From positions 8,023,105 through 8,087,104 of the forward strand of contig OX030956.1 in assembly GCA_943735955.1 (NCBI GenBank): DNA of 64,000 bases, written 5' to 3'. Positions 1 to 13,600 of this stretch are shown here, one piece after another. Position 1 is the stretch's first letter. Every line of letters begins with the position of its first letter. Below the pieces are notes generated by a model. That model worked only from the letters and a program-made list of their open reading frames with translations. It did no database searches and was not told the DNA's origin. This DNA comes from Piscicola geometra. Its lineage: Eukaryota > Annelida > Clitellata > Hirudinida > Piscicolidae. The position numbers were made by a program, and so were the translations under genes.

Positions 1-430
1 TTGATCAAAAATAGCTTTAAGAGTTCATCTACCCTATTGGTTTCCACGAGCGGAATATGCCGTGAGTCCTGGAGTTTGCTTCTAAACATTTTGTCTTGCA
101 AATCCACCGCTTTGACATGTTGCTGTGTTTAGGCAAACATCGAACTTGTTTCTGGCCTGATGAAAAAATATATAAGTCTTAATTGTTTGACTCACTTGAA
201 ATCTCAGTAAAAACAATTGATGACAAAATATTTTCTCTATCGGCAACAAACTTCTCGTTCTCATTTTCAATTCTGGGAGGATTAAAATGATTAAGCATGT
301 CTTCATTCAATATATACAGAATATCAGAATCACTATCAGTCAATAATAGGTCATTTTCATTAGCAACGTTCACTCTATTATTGTCACTATGCGGATCGTC
401 AACGTCGTTTTCAACATCGTAGGCATGTCT
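1..430 (-). other. Unidentified coding-like segment at left edge
   Basis: The minus strand has an acidic open stretch (VNVANENDLLLTDSDSDILY, continuing to SSESNN at about 179). In another frame a stop-free run (KAVDLQDKMFRSKLQD, VETNRVDELLKLF) continues off the left edge. Acidic then basic order could be a decayed transposase, but I cannot name it. Confidence 0.2.
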
Positions 431-2289
431 ATTTTGATTTTTTGTTTTTCAAGGTTTTTCAAGGTATATGCGATAAACTGTAATTCTAGAGGTATTTAGT
501 TTTCATAAAAATTAAATATGTATGTAAGTTTTAAAAATAATTTCACAGAATTTATTAAAATATTAGAACACATTTTTATACATGATTGTCATAATATTTT
601 TGCAAACAAAAGTACCACAAGAAAACTTCTTAGGTTGTATCTTAATTCTTTTCATAACTTTTTTTAAGATTTCCTGCGAAAAATTTCATTATCAAAAGAA
701 AACACAATCAAAATACTTATTTTAAAAAAATTCTTAGAGGTTTATTATTTCAACATCTCATTATGACTTATTTTCATGGAATTCGAAAAGAAAAAAACAG
801 ACGTTTGCAGGATAGTGCAAAATACTCCAATAAATTTTGGCCCTCGTTATATCTGAGTGCTATTAACATTTTTTTCTTGGTAAACTAAAACTGTCATGTA
901 AATTGAGTGTATTTTATTTTCTATAAAACAAATCTTCTGCTCATTTTGAAATTGATCGTAATTGGGTTACATCGGTGTCTTTCGATGTTTGTCTCAATAA
1001 AAATGTTTTTGTTTATCTATGCAACTCTTCTCCCACATAAATCACTAAGATGACTAGCCGTATAAGCGCAAAATACTTGCCTCAATTCTATCGATTCAAT
1101 TCATCTACCGCCTCTTAGCAATGGATCAGCCACTCTCCTCTCTTCTAAACGTCGTTTCATTCTCAAAACTAAAAAAGGAAGTTGTCAATGATCTAACCAT
1201 CTGACAACTCCAGTACAGATCACGTGCTACTATTAAATTGATGTAGCAAAGCACGCAAATGCAACGCTTTAATTTTCCATAAATTCATCTCTTGTACACA
1301 AACCGTGTATTTTTTAACGTTTAGTTTATTTTAGAATTTTCGTATAGCCAAAATTGAATGCAGTTTCAATACCAGTTAATAATTAAATTCTGTTCCCACT
1401 TCCAAAGATTCAGTTCACATTTTAAATTTGAAAAAAATATTTTTTTAATGTGTTATAAACCTAGAAATTTATCTCAATAAATACCTCATCATGACTCCAC
1501 ACAGTAACTTAAACTTACTTTTCATTTTCACTGCAAATGTGATCCATAAAATTGTTATGGCCAAAAAATTCACTTAAAACACTTTGGTTCTTAGTCAATG
1601 TTAATCTCACTGGACTGCAGCAGCTGAAAAAAATGTAGTTTATAATAGGCACTACAGCTAGGCTCATAAGGGTGCTGGAAAGCATAATCACATCATTTCT
1701 GTTTTCAAGGTGTTTCACTTGTGTTGAGAATAAAAACTGACTATATAAATATATATAAAATAATTTTAAAATGCCTCCTAATCAGCGCCCAAAATATTGG
1801 TCAAGCAGCTTTGTCATGAGAGCAAGTCTACCTAGAAAGAGACTCAAGTCAGCAAGATCAAAAGATTTTGTTTGAAGTGTTTTATTGCACCAAAATTTCA
1901 ATAAATGATAAATTAATGTAATGATAATAACAGAAACCCCAGTTTTTAGGCTTTGGTGGCTTTTAGTTACTTGATACTGAGTTGAACTTAGTGTGATGAA
2001 AAAACAGATTGATGGCAAATAAGTTAGCGTATCTATAATTGGATGAAGGAGAATAGATAATGAAAGTTTTTATAGGCTTTTCAAAGTTCAGAGACAACTT
2101 GTGCAGACATCTCTAAAATTTCCATTTTCAAAGACATGTTCAAAGTGTAACACTTTCAAAAATTGAAACATCGGAAAGAATAGGATTTTTGTGAAGAATG
2201 AGTCAAGATGTAAAGAAATCTGAAAATTAATTTTGACCAAGTTAAAAGTAATTTTTTCTAAAAGAAAACCATTTATTTTCATTTATCAG
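431..2289. other. AT-rich intergenic sequence, nothing recognised
   Basis: Homopolymer A/T tracts and short chance open frames only. No repeat family seen elsewhere in the window is evident. Confidence 0.6.
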
Positions 2290-2366
2290 TGAGTGTGTGT
2301 CGGCGCGTGTGTGTTTGTGTGTGTGACCGTGTGTGTGTGTATGTGCTTGTGTGTGTGTTTGTCTTT
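2290..2366. repeat. Imperfect (GT)n repeat
   Basis: GTGTGT runs are interrupted by CGGCGCG, TTT and ACC, followed by a short (TAA)n at 2413-2430. Small open frames here are repeat artefacts. Confidence 0.85.
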
Positions 2367-3372
2367 TTGCTTGTTTATTGCATTTTTTTATGTATTTTGT
2401 TTGGGTTTTATTATAATAATAATAATAATCATAATCCTTGTGATCATTGCAATATTGCAACAACATTTTCTCTCTTGCATGTTTTATATGTAATACATTG
2501 TGATACAATTGATTCAGCTAGAGAGGATTTTACTGGTCCCAGAAGTTTTTTTTACAAAAAACACAAAGCCACAAGCAGAGATGAATCTATGTTAACGAGG
2601 TGAAAGAGAACGTAATTATTTGAAGCCACGATGTTTGACTGAGATAGAAGACTTTAGTGTTACAAATAATCGTTTGGTGGTATTTGGAAAGTTTTTTTTC
2701 TTGTAATAGGAAGGGTGTTGTAATTTATTAAACGGGATAAGAGGGTAGTGATCGTGTTAGTGTAATCGTGAAAACTGTGATGTGTTTTGAGGAAGAGAAA
2801 TTGTGTTTTTGGGTTGAAACAGGTGTAAGTGTTATAGAGGCAGTAGTAGAAGGTTTTAAGAAAATAAAATTATTTTAAATTTGTAAAACATGTTTTAAAA
2901 TAAGTAGCTCAAAATAAAAACCTCGAAAACAGAAGTTTTGAGTTTTCAATTAATATAAATGATCGATGATGCTAAACAGCCTTCTTTATTAAGAAACTTT
3001 CACATATAACTCCTTTTAGTAGATCAAAAGACTTTTTCAAAAGTTTATATTACATTTTTATTTAAAAACCAGTTTTTCTAATCAGTAAAAAAAATTCCCG
3101 AATCTTACATATTACTTTGGCCTATACGATAAATTAAAAAACAAAAGATTTTTTTAAAACTAGGTGCATGAAAACCCCATCAAATGATTTATTAGTCAAG
3201 AACATTTTTATAAAAATCAGAAGTATGGTTTTGCACTTTTAACTAAATTTTATTCAAACTATAAATCTTAACTGGCTCACTCAACAAATGCATGGAGAAA
3301 AAAATTATAATAAAGATTTCTCATTTTTTCGAGATCCTATTTATGAAATGTTCTATAAAAATAAATGAAAAG

Positions 3373-3401
<29 letters not shown>
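3373..3401. repeat. (TA)n repeat
   Basis: A pure TA run of about 29 bp lies in AT-rich sequence. Confidence 0.95.
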
Positions 3402-3405
<4 letters not shown>

Positions 3406-3723
3406 ATTGGATTTAATCTCAAGTAAGTAAACCAGAAAATCTAATAATTGTAATAAATATCGACATTAACAACGACAACAGAAAACCTAAACACACAAAG
3501 GAAAAAACAATAATAAGATATTTTCAACAATTAAAACAAGTCTATGATCTCCTCAACGACTGCATGTCACTCAACTTTCTTGTCGAGGGATTACATACAA
3601 GGATAAATATCGAAATCAACGTTATGTTTATTTGAAGATTTTATTCTAGTCGAGATAAAAGCAAATGTCTGGCAAACGCCTTAAAGGCTAACCTCAGAAG
3701 GAATTAAACCGATGCACCTGTAG

Positions 3724-4035
3724 ATGTCCTTAACCCTCAAAAGTGAAATTTTTTTTTTTTACATATTGTTGGTTAAGATGGCCAATTTGACATTTCAGAA
3801 AGGCAATGGGAGGGATGTTGTCAGAGTCCTCTCTTCTGAGGAAATGTTAGCACCACAAACTGAAGAGACATCCCGGAGCCTCAAAGGTAAACCTCCGAGA
3901 TCAGATCTTTGTGATGGTTTCTCAAACCTTCCAGCACCTATTCTGCAATTCAGGCCAATCATTCCAATGGAAATGAAAGAAGGGATATTTTTCTTCAGTA
4001 AGTTGTCTAGACAGTTAGAAAACCAACTGCTCTAA
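3724..4035 (+). other. Exon-like open stretch of unknown identity
   Basis: A 103-codon frame in more GC-balanced sequence includes KGNGRDVVRVLSSEEMLAPQ then TEETSRSLKGKPPRSDLCDG. An acceptor-like tttcag (3793-3798) and a donor-like AAAG|gtaaac at about 3885 flank part of it. I do not recognise the protein; it may be a transposon relic. Confidence 0.25.
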
Positions 4036-6849
4036 TTGCTCTAAAGCTAAATTTCCTAAATTCCTTCAACTCTTTGAAACAATCTAAGATGCCAGGGCAA
4101 CCATTTTTTTCTGATACATTTTCATTTGTATCGTGACCCGTAAACAGCAAAGTTCATTCTGACGGCTGGGAAACAAATTGAAAAAGGACCGGAGAAGCCC
4201 GATTGACTAACTTCTTCAGGAAACCAATTAGCTTGGACATCCAGCGAAGAAATTCAATTTCTATTTTAGAAACCTTTCTTGATTCTACGAAGCTGGATGA
4301 AATCTATCAGCAGCAACCCATTCATCACCACAGAAACGATCCATAAGAATTCAATGACCACATCTTAAACTATTCGCATTTATTATTATTATTTCTTATT
4401 TTGTCCAATTCTTTATAGATTGACATACTTTTTTGGAATCATATTTCAATGTTTTCATTGATTTCTTTTATTGCAAAACTTTCTTTAACCTCAACTCCAC
4501 ACTAGAATCTCGACAACACCTTTTCTAAATTTGATATGTCATGATCTTAAACTTCACATTTGATTTTGATTACCAACGCGCCAATGCTCATTCAACATCA
4601 GAAACCCCAGCAACAATCATTCATACCCCAAGAACAAAAACTTCAACATTAATTCCAGAAACGTTCTTTTCCGCAACAAGCACAATCTTCACGACACACT
4701 TTACAAAATCCACAACACCCATTAACCTTCACAATTACTTGCATTATTTTATCTAGTTCTCTACAAACACACACGAGCCTAAAATCTAAAAAAACTTTAA
4801 AAAATGCTTTTAACAGCACCCAAGACATGAGCAATGTCTAGAGAGGAATGCTCATTAAGCGCATATTAAAGTCCCTTAAAGCTACATTTATTTTAATTTT
4901 GACTGTGTTTTTTTTTTAATAGTTACTTTTTTTCTTAATTGAATTTGAAATTTTTTTTCATATTAAATTTCAATGTTTATGCATATCTTTTCAAAAAGTT
5001 ATGATTTTATTAGTTTTCTAATGGCTTCAACAATTTTATGCGCATTTTAAATAAAGTTAAAATTTAATGAACGTTTTTTCTTTTGAAACCTGACTAAAAA
5101 GATAATTGAAAAAATAATATATTTAAATGAAAATAGAAACCGGAAAAAAATTAGCTCGTCAACTATAAATGAAGTCGGCAAACGAATAGAGAACTCGGAA
5201 AAAGACCAAGTATTCTAGAAAAATATATATAAATGTTGCACGACTATGAAATGTTATATTTAAAAAACTTTATGAAAAACTTAAAATATTGGGAAAAACT
5301 AATGAACTTATCTGAAAACAAAAAAAAAGAATTTAAACCTGAAATTTGTTTTACAAAATCGAGAGTAAAAAGAGATGAAAAAGTATTAAAAAACACATTT
5401 AGAACACTCATATTCACTCTTGAACATCAATAATAACGTGCCTAGTGGACATACGCTTGAGAAAATAAGATAAAAAGGTTTTTTGAGAAAATGCAATGTT
5501 GAAGTGAGCGAAAGAACGAGTAAAAAAAAGATTTTTTAAATGATTATTATGGTAAATGACTTAAGAGACATTTTTTAAAACATATTATTACTAGATTTAT
5601 TTGTATTGCAAAAACATAAAACCATATTTAATTTTTTACTAATTTAAAATATAATCTCATACTAACACAACTTTAGTTTTCACAATAGGCGTAAAACTTG
5701 GAAAAGTAATTTTTAAAAATTAAGTTTAACATACTTAATTTTCATGAAACATAATATAGGAATAGTAAACATTAAAACTTCATGATTATTGTTGTGAGAT
5801 TTTACCGACAAATACACTTTAAGTTTGCATTTATGAATGATGTGCCTTTTAAGCTAAATAAGTTATGTTTTTGGGCAAACTTTTTAAACATTACTGATGA
5901 AATTTTGCTTTATTCACTATTTTTATAAGACAGTTGATCAAAACTTTGCATGCAAAGTTTATTTTACAAAATTTATTTCCCAAGTCATATACCTAATGAG
6001 TACCTTCCTTCACTCAAAGTAGCACGGATTCGCCAATTATGTCTTTTGTGTGAATTTTGGTCGCTTTGAGTCTGCCAAGGAATGGCCGTAGCAAACCAAG
6101 ATGGCCGCAGGGAACCAGGTGAGCTGCGAAAAAAGAAAGAAAACTTGCCACAACAACAACAGTTTCAGTGTTGGCAATGACTTCTCCTTCACCTCCTGTC
6201 GCAGTCTCAACACTCGTGGCAAGATTAAGAAAAATGATGATGTTTTTTTGTGGGTATGAAGGTGATGATTATGCTGAAGTAGGAATGTGGTGATAATTAA
6301 GATGCTGTATTGGTAAAGACAATTGAGAAGGTGAGTTCCAAAACCTATTAAATATAAATTTTCTCAAATTGATTTATTATACCTATTAACTTAATAGCCC
6401 TCATTAGCATGTTTTCAGAAAATGGGATTTCCAAAAGCGGTTAAATGGCGCTTTTATAAAATATTAAAAATGTGTTTCATTTCAAACCTGTTAAGTACGT
6501 GAATTGTGTGACTTCCATAACCTGTTAAGTACACCAGCCAATCACAGACTTTGTTTTGTTGACGATATGACGCATATAAATATAGTATATGGTATAAAAA
6601 GTATATGTATATGATAGGACGCATGCAGAAAGTTTATGTTTAATTGGAAGTTATGATGAGGCAATAAAATCTTGAAGATCTTGATGAGCAAGACCCAAAT
6701 TATTTACTTTTCTTATGATTACTGATTTATTTTATGTTTTCTAATCTAATTTTTTTTCCAATTTATAAAATGTTAATTTTTATCTATTTTACTTTTTTTA
6801 AATAAAATGTTTCTTGAACAATATATGTGCGTTTTTAAAATCTGTTTTA

Positions 6850-6850
<1 letters not shown>
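4036..6850. other. Intergenic; possible small first exon at 6101-6118
   Basis: AT-rich and mostly featureless. Near 6040-6220 GC rises, and CCAAGATGGCCGC with MAAGNQ ends at a good donor CAG|gtgagc (see findings). No continuing exon is recognised. Confidence 0.4.
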
Positions 6851-7607
<757 letters not shown>

Positions 7608-10600
7608 GGTTAAATAGGGGGATGATGTTCGTAATCCTTATAATCATCATGTTTTTTTATTTTTGATGCATGAAAAATTAAAAAGATATTAATTAAAATC
7701 TTTTACTGAAAAACATAGACAAACACTGGAAAAGAAGCAAATTTACACAAAAATTAAAATACAACTATTTTATATTTCCAAAACCCATATATCAAAACAA
7801 TTGAATGAAAAAAAGAAAAATAGAGTTTATTTAAAATATCAAAAAACCATATATTATGATGCTGACACAACGAAAAGGAACGTTGCATGAAAGCTACAAG
7901 TATAACAAACATACCCGAATTTGGCAGAGTAAAAAATAGAATACATTCGACGTCATGAAACAATCTTTTTATCAAAAAATAACTTTAGGGATTTCAAAAA
8001 ATGTAAAAAAAACATTTTTTCAAATAAATTTCAAGTATGCAGTTCATTTTTACAGGGAAAATTGTATGTTCACACTATTATAGATCAGAAAAGTTGATGC
8101 CGTAAAGTTGAAAAAGAAAAACAGAAGAATGCAAGATGCAAGTGTTTCTAGCGAAAACTATTGTTTTTACCTGAAGCTATGACTGGAATAAAAAATGTCT
8201 TTCGTTCACGTTTTAAATTGTTAAAGTGTTAAGTAAACATTTTTTACAGTGTCAAGTTGTGAACTACAGATCAAAAATACTTCGGAAAAAAGTTCTAGTG
8301 TTTTAAAGCTATTTATATGCTTTAAAAAGCACAAATAGTCAAGACAAGCGCATGGGATGAAGCACAGATTCTTGTGAATACGAGAAAAACATATATATCT
8401 CTGACAACAGTGGTAACAGACGTGGTGAATATAATAACAATTTTTCTGGGATAACTAAGCAATTTTCAACAATTATAATGTTGAGTTTATATTAACTACT
8501 ATTCTTAAAGCCATATGAAAAGCAAGCTCAAATCGTCAACTGCGTTTACTCTTAGAAAAAATAAGTGTTTAAATCATATTTTTTCAAAAAGATAAAAACT
8601 CTCCATGCATAAAGAAACTCACGATACGACAGAGCTATTCCACACAGCGACAGAACTAAAACCGCTAAACTTAGTTTATTTTAAACATAAAAACTAAATA
8701 ATAAAAATAAAAATCATAGAGATGATTATCTCAGATTTAGAGACTCAATAAGATTCTTTAATCACTTCTGCATGACTAATAAAATACAAATATATGGATA
8801 TTAAATGCCTATAATGGCATAATAAATGGTAAATAGTGTTATAATGCATTTGATACAAAGTCGAGGATTATGACAAATCCCTGATGAGAAAAAAATTCAT
8901 ATTTTTGAGTTAGCAGCTTCCCGTTATAAAATAGTCAAAGATTTGAACAGCGATCAGGTCTTTGATCCACTAATTGTTACAAATGACTTCATGCAAGGTG
9001 TGCTTTGGTACAAACAACATTCAGTTTCATGTTTTCAAACATATCCACGGATTCCATAAGATTCAGAAATTATGTTTTTAATCAGAATTAGTGCAATTAC
9101 AGAAAACCGTTTTACTTTCAGACACGTCAAGCAAAAAGCATTAGATTTAACCAACCATCAGTAAAACAAGACCAAAAACTCAAAACTATACCAAAGAAGC
9201 AGCACACTGTCTCATATCGGCACAATTGATAATTAAGTAATCATTTTGTTGTCAGGCCCAACTCGACTTTCAGAAGATCTTATTCAAATCTCTGAGACAT
9301 TAAACCACTGATAACATTCAGATAAATATGTGCTTTTATTAGTGTGCTTAATAAATTAGAATAATTACTTCCATTTCAGAATTAAAAAATACTTTTCATT
9401 TGGAGATTCTGTCAGTGGTCTTTTCGGATTATGTGCTAGTTTCTAGGAAAGCTCAATCAGCCTAACAATTAATTGAAACAAAATCAAAATTTTGTAAAAA
9501 GTAGTAAAAAACATAAAAAAACAACAGATAAACTGAAATCGAAGAAATGCAAATAAAATAAACTTTTAGAATTGCTGATTACAAACACAAAATGATATCG
9601 GCAATACCAACTAAGAAAAAAAAGTTTTTACGATATTCAAAGAATAAAAATAAAAACAGTGATTGCAAGATGCACAGATAAAAACTGATTTTATGGATCT
9701 TTGCAGAATCTATTCAAATTATCCTCTAGACATTAGAAAACTTACAGAATTGCTAGGGCTGTCGGTGCTGATGTTTCTAGTACTGCGGCTGAAGCTATTG
9801 TTGGTGCTGTTCTTGATGTTGATGATGATGCGAGTTTTTTTTATAATCAAGAATATGTATTGTTTATTTTAACAAATATCGTGACTTGTAATGAAGAAAT
9901 AGTTCAAAGACATTTAAAAAAGACAGTTGTTTTTTGAAGAAACGGGAATATTTAACTCATATTAAATGGATAGTATGGGGGAATTATTGACTCAATATTT
10001 AGTGGAAAACTTACTAAAAAGTTGTTTCAACTTACTAATAAACTACAGTATAAAATGATAAATTGAAGTCCGATCTTTTTTAGGAAAAAAACTTTTACAT
10101 TATAGTTAGATTCACTAAAAGACTTGAAATTGAAGTCACATTTGCGGAGCATTAAATAGAGGAATAAATTCAATTCAAACTAATTGAAACTTCAGAATTG
10201 ACAAATTATACAAGATAAAAGGATGGCTAATGGCTTGACAAAGATGCAAACAATTCGAAACTTGAGTAAAACTTGGGAAAACACAATAATCATACAGTAT
10301 TTTTTCGGAAAAGCAGGCCCGTAGCCAGAACTCGAAAAATTCGAAAATGGCTGAGTAATTATATTTTTATCTTTCGATAATTTCTTTGAAAGATCTATAG
10401 TTTGGAAAATTACAGCTTAATTTATTGAATTATAAAATAATCTTGTTCAATTTTAATTCAACATATTATTAAAAAATTTAAAGCAAACATATGCTTTTTG
10501 TGAGAGGGTCAAAAATGCAGAGCCTATCTGTCCTTCTTCTGGAAACGGGTTTGTGCACAAAGTTCCAGTCCTATTCATGATATGTAAATAAAAAAATTCA

Positions 10601-13600
10601 CATTTAAAAGTTTTAATGATGCAAAAGTGCTGTCAAACTTTTTCTAGGCCCCCTTTATTCTTTTAGGGCTCTTGAAATATGTCCGAAACAATGACTTTAC
10701 AAAAGCTTTCAAAATATTTAACGTAGGCAGTATCTGTCGGTAATATATTCAATTTTACATCTTCGATAAAAAAATAATTGTTATTTTATTTATTTTAACT
10801 CTTTGTGAGAAACGGTGAATGTTTAGGAAAAGTAGGTATAAAAAAATAGTTTTAAAATTCCAAATATAAAGAAAAGACAATAAAAATCATAATTTCAAAA
10901 AATAGTCTAAATTTAAGCTAAAAGAGAGTCGCTAAAAAAAGTATTACCCATTGAAATGGCTGTTGCAGAGGTTTTAACGTCTTGCTTCGCGCCATAAAAG
11001 ACGCGATGTTCAATTTAAAAATGCGCTGTAAAAAGTTTGATAAAAAGAGTACGAAACAAGAGCAACTTTCTGAGGTAAAAAATGTGAAAAAATTTTGTTT
11101 AATAAAACACTAATTCATTTACAGATCCTTTGTAAGCAAAAAATGACGAAATTCGCTCATCACTTATCCAACAATAAAAATCTCCCTTAAACGGACGCAC
11201 TGATAAAAAAAACACAGAAGATATTTTTTCTTGTTTTTTACCAAGAATACATCAATGAAGATCAATTCACGAATATTACAATTTTCTCAGCTACTCACCA
11301 ATCTCTAAAAACTCGTACACTCCTCCCCCACCCCACCAACCACAAAAGTATTTTTACCAACAATTTCAAGCTATAGAAACTGAAAGTCCTTTAAGCAACA
11401 GTAGGATCTCAAAATATAATTTCATTGATGAAAGAGTAAATATCTTCCAATTAAATAAAATCCTATTTTGATATTGTAATTCGATAGTTTTCAATTTGTA
11501 CTTTTAAAACTAGAAAAACTTTTGAATTATGAAGGTTTTTAACGTAAACTGAATTGTGTAATTATAATTTTTCAAAACTTTATTTGTATCCATGTCATGA
11601 AGGTGATGTGGGTGAGATTGATGCCTAGATTTTTATTTCATTATTTGGCCTATTTTATTTTATTTAAGTTTTTAAATGTATATAAATAAGTATAGTGTTT
11701 TAAGATTTAAAACATGATTTTTAAAAACCAAATTATTGATTATCGTTTCAGAATAGAACAAAAAGCGCTATGTAACCCCATTTTTGTGATTAATCAAATG
11801 CTTTGTTTCGTATTTCGATTAAAGATCAATAAGTTGAAAGTTCTTCGATTAATATTTTTCAGAATAGTTCTATCAAATCGAATACGAATAGTGGTTACAT
11901 GATAATCTTAAAAAACTCATGAATTCAACCTATCAACTTCGAAGCATTAATTAATTTGACAAAAAAACTTTATTATTTTTTAATGTAATGAAATAAATGT
12001 TTTAAATATTCACTTTTATGTTGAGATAACAACAGTTTTGAAAGTCACGACCCGGGTACCCGAGTGTTACCCAAGTACCCAAATAGAATCATTAAAAATC
12101 TATTTAACGCTAAGTGCACATTTTAGTTCTTCATTACAAGATTCAACGCTAAGTATCGCCGGTCACTTTTAAATGTCAAAATTATCTCTTTTCAATAACT
12201 TGAAATTAAATAGGCTCATTTAAAATTTTAAATTAATCAATGTAATTCATATATTCTTTATTAATAACATCTTCTTACATTTTAGAGTTATTTTTGTAGT
12301 AAATTTAGCTGAATTTGTACGTGATTTTTTCAAGAACATGGTAGAAAGATTTATTTCATTTTTTTAATTTTATTATTTTAAGTTTATTTTCTTCAAATAA
12401 AATACTGCATAAGCATCAAAAAGATATTGCGCCTTAAGCAGACTCTTATTAAGTTTGATATCAAACACTACATATTGTGTGCATTTTAAAACATTTCTGA
12501 GTCTAATCTGGTGACTTGAGTTTGGTGATACCATTAGTCTCAAGAATGTGAGTTATCTGATGGTGCGGTCGATTTGCAAATGTTACTCCTGGTGGACATG
12601 TTCATATTGTGTTTCTTTTTGTCTATTTATTCTATTTTTGTTTCTTTCTTTGCAAAAACCGTTTTTAAATATCACAAATAAACGATCAACCGTAACTTCC
12701 GTTCAAAATGAACTGAAAAATGGTTAACAAAGCTAACGTTTTGGTCAACGAATTTAAAAATTAGCTTTTGATTGAGTGTGCTCATTAGGGATATACATTT
12801 TTTACAACCTTCTGGCTCTGTATGCCAGTTTGATGAGTAATTACTCTAAACCAAAAAAAAAACATACATTTATTTGAACATCTTTTGACGAAAATGTACT
12901 TTGAAATCCACATAACGAATTGCGCGTCATAAATTAACAATGTACATTGTAATAACGACATATCTGGTCACTGTCTCTTACATTATATTGATGATTAATA
13001 CACATAAGTACATCAATATCTTACTTAAAATAAATCTAGACTGCAATTTGTCTTTTTTACTGCAGACTGAAGGTAGTTCCTGCATCGCCTTTACGCACGT
13101 TATGTGCACTTGTTGCTTCTTGGTATCTTCAGTGCTGATGGTTCCTGATTCTATTTGTTTTCTAAACTCTTTAACTCTTTATTAAAAAAGTAAGTATTTG
13201 CGACAAGCTACTAACTTGATCCGCAAACCATAGTTAGCCTAGCCATACGAAATGAGTCTGCAGATTTTTTATAATGATTGCCCTGTTTTAGGTATGAAAA
13301 CAAAAAAAGAATAGCAAAGACGGCTCTTGAATTCCAGCTTGAATTTCTGAAATAATGACTTTTTTGAAAGTTAAAAATGAAAATGCTCTTTTTCTTTAAA
13401 GAATTTGATTTCAAGTGTAAGAGAATACAAAAATATTTTATAATCTATCCAGTCTGATTTTTCAACAATCTATCCGGTTCCATTCAAAAAGATTTTTTGC
13501 AATTTCTTGAAACTGATCATCAACTGAGGTAAAAAAGGATACTTAGTGTTTGGAGACTTGGTGCTTTTCCCAATTTTTTCATCCATCTTTACGCGCAAAT

